Assembly: GCF_004664715.2 (NCBI RefSeq)
Contig: NC_051075.1
Span: 89,317,709 to 89,381,708 of the forward strand
Source: Peromyscus leucopus
Taxonomy: Eukaryota > Chordata > Mammalia > Rodentia > Cricetidae
Direction of reading: 5' to 3'
Length of the DNA: 64,000 bases
In this document: positions 34,301-45,244 of the stretch, piece by piece
How the letters are laid out: each line of letters begins with the position of its first letter
How positions within the stretch are numbered: the stretch's first letter is position 1
The notes under the pieces: generated by a model
Database searches by the model: none
Told to the model about the DNA's origin: nothing
What the model saw: the letters and a program-made list of their open reading frames with translations, nothing else
Program-made: the position numbers and the translations under genes

Positions 34301-34632
34301 TGTGGGAGCCCAGCTCCTACATTTTATGACAAAGTACTCTTGAGGAGTGAGGGATAAGAGATATTAGATAGAAGGAGAGAGGGGTGAGAAACAGAAACAC
34401 AGGATAGCATTGGGAGGGTCTGGATCATTACCCACTGGCTCCTCCCATCTCTTCTAGAGGGCTATTTATAGGAATGCCAAAGTGTGGAGCAAAAGACCTC
34501 CCCCTAGCTCAGCCAAGTGTAGATCCTTCCAATTACCTAGCAACCATACACATGGTCAAGCAATCCTTTAACGCAGTTCTGCTGGGTAAAGCAAGATCAG
34601 ATCTCACTAGGAAACCTTTGTGGGCCTCCTCA
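34301..34632 (-). mobile_element. 5' LTR of the ERV
   Basis: 332 bp, TG...CA on the minus strand ('tgaggaggccc' to 'gggctcccaca'). TATA-like sequence on the complement of about 34460-34471. It pairs with 31035-31381. Confidence 0.85.
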
Positions 34633-34638
34633 CTTAGC

Positions 34639-34735
34639 TAAGTGTAATATAGACCCGTATCCTAGACAATCCCTCACTGGTGTGCTCAGAGGCCTGCTTC
34701 CTAGGTGTTGACTTGACAACACTGACCATCATGCT
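34639..34735 (-). mobile_element. ERVL-type LTR, right piece
   Basis: 'cctagacaatccctcactgg' and 'ttgacttgacaacactgacc' continue the LTR interrupted at 31034. Confidence 0.65.
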
Positions 34736-34739
34736 CTTT

Positions 34740-35440
34740 GATGTCATTTCTTTCTCTGACCTACCACAAAACCTTCAGTGAGATGAGATCACTCCATGCT
34801 TGGTTTTGAGTGAACTGGGTGTATACATGTACATTGGTTTCATGAAAGCTTACTTCTTGGATGATATATGAACTGAAACAAACAAAAAGTGGCACATGAG
34901 GCATCTTGTGCCTCTGCTGGACCACAGAGGGAGGGCAGTGCATGGTCAGAGACTCACTTGGAACACTCCTGATACAGGAGGTAAAGGACTGATGGAGCCA
35001 GCTTTCTGAGGGACAGTGAAGTACTTGATAGAGGGAGGGGCCTACATTTAAAGAGATCCTTTGAGAATGAATTCTTGACTGGCTTAAAACACAAATATAA
35101 TGGCTATGTAGTTCTTTTTCACTCTTTAGGACAAAGCTGGGGTTTGTCAGTGGTCTACAACAACATCCAATGCAATCCAGGGACAGTCTTCTGTCATATC
35201 CACCCTTGTCTCTGTCACTTCTCTTGCTTTCTGAGTTCCCACACATTGTCTCCCTTCCTGTTTTCTATGTACTTTGAACATACCCACCCTCTGCCTTTGC
35301 ATGAATATCTCTGTTGTAAGGCTCCTGAGATTGATGCAGGGCTTGCTCCTTGCCCCCTGCAGTGATCTGTGCAAAAGGGAATTTTCCAGGAGCATCTTAT
35401 TTGAAATAGCTACTTCTCACTGCCACCTTCTATTCTCTCT
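34740..35440. other. Single-copy stretch, no gene seen
   Basis: A 161-codon minus-strand frame (34761-35246) has no recognised domain. I treat it as non-coding. Confidence 0.35.
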
Positions 35441-35460
35441 CCATATTACACTATAGTTCA

Positions 35461-35570
35461 CTATCCATCCATCCACTTTATCTATCTATCTCTCTATCTA
35501 TCCATCTATCTATCATCTACCTATCTTTCATCTACCTATTACCTATCTACTTGCCTAGCTATTGTGTAAT
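35461..35570. repeat. Imperfect (ATCT)n/(ATCC)n tract
   Basis: A degenerate tetranucleotide array, 'ctatctatctatc'-type units with ccat and acct variants. Confidence 0.9.
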
Positions 35571-35574
35571 TTCC

Positions 35575-37025
35575 TCCACTAAAGGTTTAGGTTTAGAAGA
35601 AAAGAAGTCTTGTTCCCATTGTCATAGCACTAGCATCTTGAATAATGCCTGATACAATCCGTACTTAATACACACTTTCTGAGTTAGTCAAATTATTTTA
35701 ACCACACTGGTCATGGAATACAAAATTTAAGAGCTCAAGTACAATGTCCATCATTGGGTGTATCTCTTGCAGCCAGTTCAACATTAGAAAGTTTTAATTC
35801 AAATGATGTTGGTGATCACTCACTCTGCCTTAGTCCTGACTTGTGTTCCCTTCTGAGCATGGCTGGGTGAGCACTGAGAAAAGTTGGAAAATTAGTGTTG
35901 GGTAAGCCCTCCATAGGGTTAATTTTAGGAGAGGAGGTCACTGAAAGTGAAGTTGAATGTCAGAATAGCTTTGTTCTTCACAGACTTGCAGCATCTAGAG
36001 AAGATGGATGGCTCCCATCCTTTTTTATTGTAAGCTTGCTTTTTTATTTTGATACTCTTTTTTTTTATCAGTCTGGTAGAAAATGTCAGGCAGCAAATAC
36101 CACTCCTGACAAGTTTCTTATGCACTGCACACCAGTCTGCTTGGTTGATGGAGAGGAATTGAAGCCCCTGGGATAGACTGAGGGTGTGGGAATGTATGAG
36201 AACTGAATGGAAGTGGGTTTGTACAGGGAAAGTTACTTCATCTCTCTGCCATTTATACCTGATAGAGCTGCAAAATGAGAAGGAATTGCCTGAATTCTGT
36301 CCTCCTTTCTCATTCTCTGCCTGTTTCCAGCAGACAATTGCTCAGTTCTTGCTGGTGGTTTCATGGTTCTCAGGCCCCGAGGCTCATGGAGAATCTCTGG
36401 TCACTTAGGAAGACTTGGTAATAGGAAGAATCTGGCAGCTGCAGGGAGTCCACATCTTATTCACCACCTGGATGGACTGAGCTTGGAGTTAGGGCTCAGA
36501 CATGGCAGGGCCTCCCTTCTCTTTTGTCCCTGCTCCCTAAATGTGTCAGAGGTCTGTCCATTAATTTTATCTGAGACTAGTTTCTGATTCTCCCTTGTGC
36601 TTATTAGTTCAATATTTTTCAATGAACCTGGTCTTTATGAAAAATAGGAAAATGCTTTTCAGAGTAGTTTAACAAGTGTATTTCAATATGCACATCTGTT
36701 GTCAGAAGTTTTCATTCAAATGATTTTAGCAATTCGAGTCTCAGTCCATGAAAATCATAACATTGGGGTGATCCACTTCAATTACTGAGATGGTGAAATT
36801 AACCTGAGTTTTTATTTTATTCAGCTATTATTTGTGAATAATACATTATAAAATAAGTCTACTTAATAAAAAAAAGAATAATACAATGTTTAGAATTTCA
36901 GTGTCCCTAAGTAATTTCATTTGGCACAGGGTCTCAAAAGCCTTATGAAACTTGTTGTGCTCTGTGATTTCCATCACCGAAGGGTTAATTATGTCCTCTT
37001 TGTCCACCCAAGAATGCTCTCACCC
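35575..37025. other. Single-copy stretch, no gene seen
   Basis: AT-rich around 36620-36900. No repeat or coding feature recognised. Confidence 0.3.
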
Positions 37026-37029
37026 ACCC

Positions 37030-37205
37030 TCATGCCTCTGTTCTCCTTATTTCATGGTGCTTGGATTGCCCTTTCTCTCTCCTCTCTTCTGGCCTCCAAC
37101 AGAGATATAAAAGCAGTCATTAAAATTGTATTTACTTTCTCAAGAGCTGGCTCAAAAGCCACCTCCTCTGGGAAGTCTTTCCCAGTATTTCAAGTTGGTT
37201 ATCCA
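37030..37205 (+). mobile_element. L2 fragment
   Basis: 'ggattgccctttctctctcc', 'ctcaaaagccacctcctctg' and 'ggaagtctttcccagtattt' correspond to the L2 3' region ('...cctcctcagggaagcctt...' type). Confidence 0.55.
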
Positions 37206-37544
37206 ACCAGAGGTGTTACGACCAGTCCCTTAAGGGATACAGACAAATTGAAAGTGTGACAAAGTTGCCCAGTCAGTCATAGAAACCTCACTCTGTATCT
37301 TATATGTATATAATATATAAAATTATTACTTTTCAAGTAGAACAAAGAGAAACAACCAAACATCGACTTTCTTGGGTAAAGATCAAGGCAGTTTCTACCT
37401 TTAGGCATCCTTTAAGGTCCAGAAATAGTTTAATTCTGCCCAGATTATGTCAACAGAGGTCAAGGTAGGCAGAGAGGATGTACAGTAGAGGTTGATTAGG
37501 TGAAAACTCACCTCTGAGGGCCTTCCCAATATCTCCACATGGGA

Positions 37545-38135
37545 TGTGTCCTAATTAGTTTTTATTGTGACTATAACACAATCTAGAGCAGTGGTTCTCA
37601 ACCTTCCTAATGCTCTAGCCCTTTAATATGGTTTCTCATGTGGTGACTCCCAACCATAAAATTATTTTTCTTGCTACTTCATAACTGTAATTTTGCTACT
37701 GTTATAAATTGTAATGTGAATATCTGTGTTTTCTGATGGTCTTTTGGGGTTCATGACCCACAGGTTGAGGACCATTGATCTGGAGTCACCTAGGAAGATA
37801 CAAACTTCAACTGAAGAGTAACATCAATTGGATTGGCCGGTGGCCATGTCTGTGGAGCATTACCTTGATTGCTAATTGATGTAGGAGGGCCTGGGTCCAC
37901 TGTAGGAAGTGTCATCACTAGGCGGGTGGACCTGGACTGTAAAAGAAAGCTAGGTGAGCAAGGACGAGTGATCCAGTAGGCAGCATTCCTCCATGCTCTG
38001 CTTGAGTGCCTGCCTTCACTTTTCTCAACAATGGGCTGTAGTATGCAAGTGTGAACCAAAGAAACCTCTTCCTCCTCAAGTTGCTTTTGGCCATATTACT
38101 TATCACAGCATCAGAAAGGAAACTAGAACAGGATC
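37545..38135 (+). mobile_element. ERVL-type LTR, interrupted by URR1
   Basis: 'gtgactataacacaatctag' continues after the MITE as 'tcacctaggaagatacaaac', then 'gattgctaattgatgtagga' and 'agaaaggaaactagaaca'. This is an ERVL-type LTR in forward orientation. Confidence 0.75.
37589..37777. mobile_element. URR1 hAT MITE
   Basis: Starts 'cagtggttctcaaccttcct' and ends 'cacaggttgaggaccattg', with 'catgtggtgactcccaacca' inside. The 8-bp flanks 'atctagag' (37581-37588) and 'atctggag' (37778-37785) match at 7 of 8, as expected for hAT insertion. It is non-coding and 189 bp long. Confidence 0.9.
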
Positions 38136-38254
38136 CCAGTCATCGTGGTGGTCTGTGCTTCAGTCATAAGTCATTTCAGTCCCATCCTTATTATTGTGGA
38201 TTGTAATTGCCTTGAGAAAAGGGACAGCCCCCTGAACTACTGCTTTGTTACTGG

Positions 38255-38662
38255 GTATCCTTGTTTGCTTTCTGTTGATGTCACAAAATGTTGGCCCAAA
38301 ACCATCTTGGGGAGGAAAGGACTTACTTCATCTTATAGCTTATAGTCCATCATGAAGGCGAGTCAAAAGAGGAGCTCAAGGCAGGAAGCTGGGGGCAGGA
38401 ACGGAAGTAGAGGCCGTGGAGGAACATTGCTTACTGGCTTGCTCCCTATGTCTTACTCAACATGCCTTCTTATGTACCCCAGGACCCCTAGGGATGGCAC
38501 TGCCCATAGTGGACTGGGTCACCCACATCAATCATCAATCAATCAAGAAAATGTCTCACAGGCTTGCCTACAGGCTAGTCTGATAGGTTATTTTCTCAAT
38601 TGATGTTTCTTCTCAGATGACTTTAACTTGTGTCAAGTTGACCAAAAACTGATTAACACACT
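38255..38662 (-). mobile_element. ERVL-type LTR
   Basis: 'ccttgtttgctttctgttga', 'tcatcttatagcttatagtc', 'ggatggcactgcccatagtg' and 'cttgtgtcaagttgacc' are the reverse of an ERVL-type LTR. It ends 'gattaacaca'. Confidence 0.7.
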
Positions 38663-38665
38663 GAG

Positions 38666-39485
38666 TTTCATTCCTAGTAGGTATTCAGTGTTGACCAGAA
38701 AGAATGTAACTACTGATAGCCAGGACCATATAGATTGCTGAGGTCCTTATACTCCTGCTGGATGGCTGAGTTCACCCCCTGGACTCTGATCTGTTGTGGA
38801 CTTGCCTGGTGTAGTGTTGAGGCAAGCTTATAAAATATGATATTATCTTCATATTTAGAAGCTTAGCTTCTGAGGTGTTTTTTTTTTTTTCTTCAGAATT
38901 CGAGACTAGGCTCTGAACAGAACAGAGGCTCTGTGAAGAGTGAGAAAAATCAATGATCGAATCAAGCCTTAGAATAGATGCAGGACCATGGAATGAAGAT
39001 GGGGTCTCAATGTAACCTTTTGGGCACATTTAATGTGGTAGTCCCAGTTTCATGGATCGATATGAGAAGACCCCTCCACAATAGCTAGAAGATGATGCCT
39101 GATTTCTTTGGTGACCTTGGACATCAAGATACCAAAGCTCAGGGCTTCTTTGGCCTATACAGTTATCAAGTTTGAATCAGTCACTTCTTCCTCTGCTCTT
39201 CCTTACCACTGTGCAGCTCTGTCACAGACCTGAGGTTCACTTTCTATGCCCTTTCCCCCTCCTCCTCCACACCATTGCTTTTTAATTCTTATAATTGCCC
39301 CATTAACACAAGTCTGGGAAAAGCTTTTGTACAACTTACTGCTGGGAAGAAACGTCTCATCTAAGGTCAGAAAACCAGACCTCAGATATGCGTACTCCTG
39401 AGCGTAGGCTTCTTTGACTTCTAGTATGGGATTTGGGGGGCGAGCTTTATTACTTTGCTTTTTTTTTTTTTGAGGCTGTGTCTTG
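38666..39485. other. Single-copy stretch, no gene seen
   Basis: No repeat or coding signal recognised, apart from T-runs at 38879-38890 and 39460-39471. Confidence 0.3.
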
Positions 39486-39490
39486 CTAAG

Positions 39491-39830
39491 TGTGATGATT
39501 ACTATTGATTGTCAACCTGACAGGGTCTAGAATCACCTAGGAGACGGGCATGTGTGGGAACTTCTAGATTGGGATCATCGATGCAGGAAGACTCGCCCTA
39601 AATGGCACTGCCCTACGAGTTCTGAACCAAATGAAAATGAGAGGTCAGCTGGGCACTAGCATTCATCTGCTTCCTGATTACGGATGCAGTTTGATCAACT
39701 GGTCCAAGCTCCTGCCAACTCACCTTCCCTGGCATGGCGTCCTGTATATCCTAGAACTAAGAGTCCAAATAAACCTTCCTTCACAAGGCTGCTTATGTTT
39801 TGCATTTGGCACAACAACAAGACACACATA
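39491..39830 (+). mobile_element. ERVL-type LTR
   Basis: 'tgtgatgattactattgatt', 'gtcaacctgacagggtctag' and 'agtccaaataaaccttcctt' give the LTR order. It ends 'caacaacaagacaca'. Confidence 0.7.
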
Positions 39831-39834
39831 TACC

Positions 39835-40170
39835 TCATATTCTGAGCATCCTAGCCAGGTTTTGAACTGGCCATTTAGTTATTCACTTCTTTTCCAGCTG
39901 CCGGCATTACTGGTGTATCCCATCATGCTAGCTGGCATAAATGTTCCTGAGGCTGCCATTGCCTATGGGGGCGTGTTTCAAGAATGGAGAGTTTTAAGTC
40001 TGCCTATGTATAATCATGTGGTTTGTGGCTTTGAATAAACTTTTGGGGTTATGTGTTGGAAAAGGAGGGCTGGATAGGGAACAATGCCTCTTCTCTACCA
40101 AATCTAAAGGCCTACAGACTAGAGGTAAGCAATTAAATTGAAATTTAACTTCGTAGAAAAAAAAGTTTAA
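39835..40170. other. Single-copy stretch, no gene seen
   Basis: The plus-strand frame 39631-40038 (135 codons) starts in the LTR and runs into this stretch. Not accepted as a gene. Confidence 0.35.
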
Positions 40171-40185
40171 TTAAAACTCAGCTCT

Positions 40186-40378
40186 TGCCGGGCGGTGGTG
40201 GCGCACGCCTTTAATCCCAGCACTCGGGAGGCAGAGGCAGGTGGATCTTTGTGAGTTCGAGGCCAGCCTGGTCTACAGAGCGAGATCCAGGAAAGGCGCA
40301 AAGCTACACAGAGAAACCCTGTCTCGAAAAAAAAAATAAAAACAAACAAACAAACAAAAAAACCCAAACAAACAAACA
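40186..40378 (+). mobile_element. Young B1 SINE
   Basis: A near-intact B1 ('gccgggcggtggtggcgcac' start, 'ggaaaggcgcaaagctacac', 'aaaccctgtctcg') with an A-rich (CAAA)n tail. It has perfect 13-bp flanking repeats 'aaaactcagctct' at 40173-40185 and 40379-40391. CpGs are retained, consistent with recent insertion. Confidence 0.95.
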
Positions 40379-40394
40379 AAAACTCAGCTCTAAA

Positions 40395-40825
40395 AAAAAA
40401 AAAAACACCTTGCAAACGGTAATTTATTTCATTAAAAGAACTTGCTGATTTTCAGTGTCTCAAGCTACTGCAACATAAACTTCCTTGTTCTGTTTTCACC
40501 CAGGATAAAACATTCCATGCTGCTTGAATAAGGTCAGCCGGGAGACTCAGGAAGGGCAGCATCTCTGAAAGGGGCTGCATTTTGTCTGTGGGTTTTGCTG
40601 TGTAGAGGAGGATAACCCCAAGGCAGAAGCGCTTCCTGAGAACATGCAATTAGCTGGGAAGATGAATGCGTGGTTAGAGACCCTCTCCCACCTCTAGCTG
40701 AGAGCTTTTGTTAATGGTGTTCCAGGTGAGGGTCTTGTTGGCTTCATAGCTTTTCTTACTACTTAGTGAAATGGATGGCAGCTGTGTATTATCCACATGG
40801 AAAGAACATGATTTTTGTAATGAGG
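40395..40825. other. Single-copy stretch, no gene seen
   Basis: No repeat or gene recognised. Confidence 0.3.
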
Positions 40826-40827
40826 AT

Positions 40828-41362
40828 TGTAACACGAATCTAAAGTGGTCTTATTAATAAAAAAACAAACCAGGAGCCAAACATTGGGGTGAATTCTGAA
40901 AGATCAGAGAAGCAGAACAAGCCACAGCCAACCTCACTTTGACCACTCCTCATCCGATCCTGTTTCCTCAAACTGGAAGCCTCTTGAGTCCTCATCCAAA
41001 TGGATCTCAGCTGAACTGCTGCTAAAAGCCTAAAAGCTTAAAAAGCCTAAAAAGCCTCTAGTTCCTGGTCTTCATACCTTACATACCTTTCTGCCTTCTG
41101 CCATCACTTCCTGGGATTAAAGGCATGTGTCTTTCCCAAGCAAGACATGAGATCTAAAGTGCTGGGATTAAAAGTGTGTGCCATCATGCCTGGCTGTTTC
41201 CAGTGTGGACTTGAACTCAGAGATCCAGATGGATCTCTGTCCCTGGAATGCTAGGATTAAAGGTGTGTGCTACCACTTCCTAACATCTATGTTTAATATA
41301 GTGGCTGTTGAGTTCTCTGACCCCCAGATAAGTTTATTGGGGTGCACAATATATCATCCACA
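40828..41362 (-). mobile_element. Solo LTR, B1-containing ERV2-type family (copy 1)
   Basis: A 535-bp TG...CA element; flanks 'gaggat' (40822-40827) and 'gagaat' (41363-41368) match at 5 of 6. It belongs to the same family as 41409-41889 and 60134-60649. 'ttattaataaaa' at the left is the reverse of the LTR poly(A) region, so sense is minus. The interior contains B1-like blocks ('tgctgggattaaaagtgtg', 'tgctaggattaaaggtgtg'). Confidence 0.8.
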
Positions 41363-41408
41363 GAGAATATTTGGGACCAAGATTCAATGCCCCCTTTCTT
41401 CCCTTTCC

Positions 41409-41889
41409 TGTGGTGATATATTTTGTACCCTAATAAATTTGCCTGAAGGTCAGAGAACAGAATAAGCCACTTGATTAAACATAGAAGCCAGGCAGTGGTG
41501 GCACACACCTTTAATCTTAGCACTTGGGAGGCAGAGATCAGTCTGGATCTCTGTGAGTTCAAAGCCACCCTGGACTACATGAGATTGACTCAGTCTAGGA
41601 GAGAAGCAGAGCCAGGCAGTGGTGGCACACACTTTTAATCCCAGTACTTGGGAATTACACACCTTTAATCCCAGCACTAGGAAACTTGAGACAGGAAATG
41701 ATACAGTGGCCAGAGAAAGGTACATAAGGCATGGGGAGACAGGAACTAAAGTCTTTCCACTGAGAAGTCCTAGAGGTGCTTGTTCTTTTGTCTCTCTGAT
41801 CTTTCAGCATTCACCTCAATGTCTGGTACTGGTTTTATTTATTTATTTAATTTATTTTTATTAAAAGACCTTTTAGAATTCGAGTTACA
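41409..41889 (+). mobile_element. Solo LTR, B1-containing ERV2-type family (copy 2)
   Basis: 481 bp, 'tgtggtgatatattttgtac' to 'tagaattcgagttaca'. Flanks 'ctttcc' (41403-41408) and 'cttttc' (41890-41895) match at 5 of 6. It has three B1-derived blocks (41487, 41612 and 41655 regions), a TATA-like 'gtacataaggc' near 41720 and an AT-rich poly(A) region near 41850. Orientation is opposite to copy 1, 46 bp away. Confidence 0.8.
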
Positions 41890-41894
41890 CTTTT

Positions 41895-42385
41895 CTCCTT
41901 TAATGAGTGGTTCATTGGGTGGATCAGGCCAGCTCTTCAAGACCATCCATGAAATTATTCTGGAGCCAATGTTTGCACACATACCTACAGGTGCTGGTTG
42001 TGTCAGCAGCAAACTGGGGTCACGGGAGCTAAGCGTGTTCTAACAGTTGACTTAGGGAAGGTAGAACATGTGGGTTCTGGGATATTCTGAGTGGCTGGGA
42101 TATCGTTTCCTTCCCCACTTCTTGTAGTGCTCTCTTATTTAGCCTTTTCTTTTTGCTCTGGGGGCATTTTCACGAGTGACAAGTTTATTTTCAAGTGCAG
42201 TTTTGGTGCATGATAACCAGAAGTCCCTGAGTGGTTGAAAAATAGATGAAGAAAGAAGAAAATGAGCATAATGGACCTTTACTATATTGTATTTGTGTAA
42301 AAAACTATATTTGCTTTCAGTCATTGCTGATCTCTGTACTGATCAGTTTTAAATGTCTCCTTTGTCACAACCCAGAAATGCCCGA
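41895..42385. other. Single-copy stretch, no gene seen
   Basis: No repeat or gene recognised. Confidence 0.3.
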
Positions 42386-42389
42386 GAAG

Positions 42390-42745
42390 AGAGCCACAGT
42401 TGAGGAGTTGTGTGGTCATGGGGTCTGTGGGTGTGTCCGTGGGGGATTGTCTTGACTGATAATTGATGTAAAAGACCCAGCTCATTGTGGGTGGCACAGT
42501 TTCAGGTGAACTACCTAGGATAAGAGGAAGCTAGCCGAGCAAGAGGGTTAAGAAAGCAAGCAGGCAGCATGGGTATATTCATTCATATTTGTGTCTCATT
42601 CATTTCTTTCTGCTCTTGACTGTGGATGTACTATGACCAGCTGCTTGAGTTCCCACCTTGACTTCTCCTCAATGATAGACAATAACCTGGAAATATAAAC
42701 CAAAATGAACCCTTTCCTCTGATAAGTTGCTTTTAGTCAGAAGTT
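42390..42745 (+). mobile_element. ERVL-type LTR
   Basis: 'ggggattgtcttgactgata', 'attgatgtaaaagacccagc', 'gctcttgactgtggatgtac' and 'cagctgcttgagttcccacc' are ERVL-type LTR landmarks. The 5' end is truncated or diverged. Confidence 0.7.
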
Positions 42746-42768
42746 TGTTTTTTTTTTTAAATCAAAAT

Positions 42769-43100
42769 GTATTAGTTATATTTCTATTGCTGTGATCAAG
42801 GCAACTTATAGAAGAAAGAGTTTATTTCAACTTACAGTTTCAGAAGGTTAGAGTCCGTGATGGCAGAGCAGAGGTAGCAGATGGGTGCTGGAACAGCAGC
42901 TGAGAGCTCACATCTTTCACTAAAAGCAGGAAGCAGAGAGGGTGAACTAGAGATGGCATGTCTCTAAACTCTTGAAGTCTGTCCCCAGAGCTGTACTTCC
43001 TCCAACAAGGCCACACCTCCCCAAACAGTGCCTTTAACTGGGGACAAAGCACTCAAATGCCAGAGACTATGGGGGACATTTTCATTCAAACCACCACACA
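42769..43100 (-). mobile_element. MaLR LTR (MT type)
   Basis: 'attagttatatttctattgc', 'aaggcaacttatagaagaaa', 'cttcctccaacaaggccaca' and 'ttcattcaaaccaccacaca' are a clear reverse-orientation rodent MaLR LTR of about 330 bp. Confidence 0.85.
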
Positions 43101-43104
43101 AGGT

Positions 43105-44125
43105 AACAGGGAATTGCCATTAATGCTTTTTAACTTTGTAGTCAGTTTTTCTGGAAGGAATGTTAGTCCTTCATGGGGAAGTTACTGTATTAATCTGTCA
43201 AACCAACAGGAAGTATGGTTGTGAACTACATGTGGTTTTCATGATGGGAGGTGATGATGTTTAATGAAGTAATGGCCAAAATGTATAATAAAAAGTTCTG
43301 GGTGATGAACAAGCATGAAAGTTATCATCTTGGTTTGGGGGTTCAAGGTGGGAGGCAGTGATCACATTTCTGAGGGGTAATCTTTTCATTGTTCATATTT
43401 CCTTTTTAATGGCTTTTCTTAACCTCTTCCTTTTGTGATGTGGAGGGCTGGAATCAAATGTGGACTCTCTGTTTCTTTTCTGAGGTCAACTAGCCTCAAG
43501 AGCCTCTTAGTCAAGTTGAAAATCTGCATATCAGTTTGTTAGCTGATGGGGACTATGAGGCAGTGGAAGGGGACATTTGGAGCCAGATGGCCAGGGAATG
43601 GCTTTGTTCTAAATCACACTGTGACACCCTCAAAAATCTCTCAACCCTATAAGTATTTGCTATCATTGTCCTTTCCAGTATCAGTGTCAACATTTTTGGA
43701 GCTCAGTCTAGCCTAGAACACTCAGCAAGACAAAGAACATCAACAGTCAAGAAGGAAAAGACATGGTTCAATTATATTCCACCTCCAGGATCTGAGCTAA
43801 GTGGCTGCCATGTCTTATTTTCAGCTTCCTCTCTGACCCCTGACGATTAATCTCTGTGATTTAGTTGTTGTTTTTAACCCTTTGACAAAGGCTGCCTGTG
43901 CTGCTATGACTAGTTTTGTTCTCTGGATTATTCTACTTCTAGGATTTGGTGGACATTTTCCTTTCTTAGATCCAAATAAGAACTTGCAATGATTAAAACA
44001 ACATGGATATCATTATCTCATTATTCCCTCCTCAAAGTGCTTGTGGTAAGTTTGTGTTTAGAAAAGTAGATGTGATGTAATTTCCCTTTATCAGTCAAGG
44101 TTGTTTTAACTATGTGTTCTTTTTG
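43105..44125. other. Single-copy stretch, no gene seen
   Basis: About 1 kb with no recognised repeat, exon or RNA gene. Confidence 0.3.
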
Positions 44126-44129
44126 TTTG

Positions 44130-44277
44130 TTTGTTTGAGGAAGGTAGGATTTCTCTGCACAGCTCTGGCTGTCCTGGATGCTGCTCTGCAGGCCAAGCTG
44201 GCCTCCAGTTCAGAGACCCACTTGCCTTTTGCCTTCTGAGTGCTGGGATTAAAGGAGTGTGCCACCATGCCTAGCTC
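44130..44277 (-). mobile_element. B1 SINE
   Basis: 'aggatttctctgcacagctc', 'ctgcaggccaagctggcctc', 'gagtgctgggattaaaggag' and 'tgccaccatgcctagct' are a diverged B1 in reverse. Confidence 0.85.
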
Positions 44278-44309
44278 TATGTATGCTTTCTTTTATTCAT
44301 TTATTTTCT

Positions 44310-44528
44310 TGTTTTTGAGGAACAGTCTCTTATATAAGGCTGGTCTTGAACTTGATATTTAGCCAAGAATTGTTTTGAACTTCTGATCCTTCTGCCTCTA
44401 TCTCCCAAGTGCCAGGAGTACAGATGTGTGTCAATATTCCCAGTTTATGCAGTACTTGGGATTATGCCAAGGGTTTGGTGTGTTCTGTGCAAGCAAGCTA
44501 CCAACTGAGCTGAGCCCCAGCCTCTGCT
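44310..44528 (-). mobile_element. B4 SINE
   Basis: A B1-like half ('ataaggctggtcttgaactt', 'ctcccaagtgccaggagtac') is followed by an ID-like half ('gcaagcaagctaccaactga'). Confidence 0.7.
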
Positions 44529-44744
44529 CCAGCTTCAAATTCTTGATTTAGAAAATTCAAATCTTTGAATTGTCAGTGGAAATGCCAATTTATCATGGAT
44601 TCTTGGAATTATTTTCTACATACTGACATAACTGAGGTCCTCTATCAGAAGTGCCCTGGTTAAAGTAATTTCTGTACCTAAAAGCATAGCTGAGAATGTT
44701 GGATGCTTCTTGTAATGCCTTCAGTGTGCAACTTCAAACCATGC

Positions 44745-45240
44745 GTTATTTTATTTTTACTTTAAGTTCTTTAAAAATTATTAAGTCTTTGAGAATTTGA
44801 CACAATATGTTTTTGATCATTTTCACCTCCAATCCCTCCCTTACCTCCTGCTAGCTCCACTTCTCTCTCCCTACTTTCTATCTTTGTGCTATTTAAAAAT
44901 AATGAACAATAGACTCCAATTTGTTCTGTGCATATTTTCCTGGCTATGGGGCCAACCACTGGAGTGTGGTTGACCTTCCAGGAGCTACATCCGTAGAGAA
45001 AACTAATTCTTCCGCTCCTCAGTTAGGCACGTGGGCTTGTGGACCCTTTACTACTCCAAAGCTAGAGTGTTGACTGGCTTGGTTTTGTGCATATCTGGTG
45101 CAGGCAACCGTAGCTGCTATGAGATCATGAGTGTAGCCATCTTGTTCTGAAGATACTGTTTTACTCTGGTCCTTCCTGACTGCTGTCTCTTATGATTCTT
45201 TCATCCTGTCTTCCAAGATGATCCCTGAGGCTTGAGGGTC
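44745..45240 (-). mobile_element. Rodent L1 3'-UTR fragment
   Basis: 'aagtctttgagaatttgaca', 'ccactggagtgtggttgacc' and 'aggagctacatccgtagaga' match the reverse of Lx-type L1 3' UTRs. Similar copies occur at 50228 and 58590. Confidence 0.65.
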
Positions 45241-45244
45241 AAAG

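Larger units (their letters stand above)
31035..34632 (-). mobile_element. Decayed non-autonomous ERV (two LTRs, PBS, PPT)
   Basis: A 3.6-kb unit with related terminal repeats at 31035-31381 and 34301-34632 and exact 6-bp flanking duplications 'cttagc' (31029-31034, 34633-34638). On the minus strand the right LTR is 5'. Two bases after it, complement 34298-34280 reads TGGCACCAGGAACAGGGAC, close to a tRNA-Lys3-type primer-binding site. The other end has a polypurine tract (AAGGAGGAA, complement 31391-31383) abutting the 3' LTR. The 2.9-kb interior has no frame above 125 codons and no gag, pol or env motif that I recognise. I infer a class II-like, non-autonomous and long-inactive element. Confidence 0.85.

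Noticed and set aside
34761..35246. 161-codon minus-strand open frame
   Set aside because: No recognisable domain, signal or splice structure.
41178..41725. Overlapping open frames with 'LGLKVCATTAW'-type repeats
   Set aside because: These are typical translations of B1-derived sequence inside LTRs.
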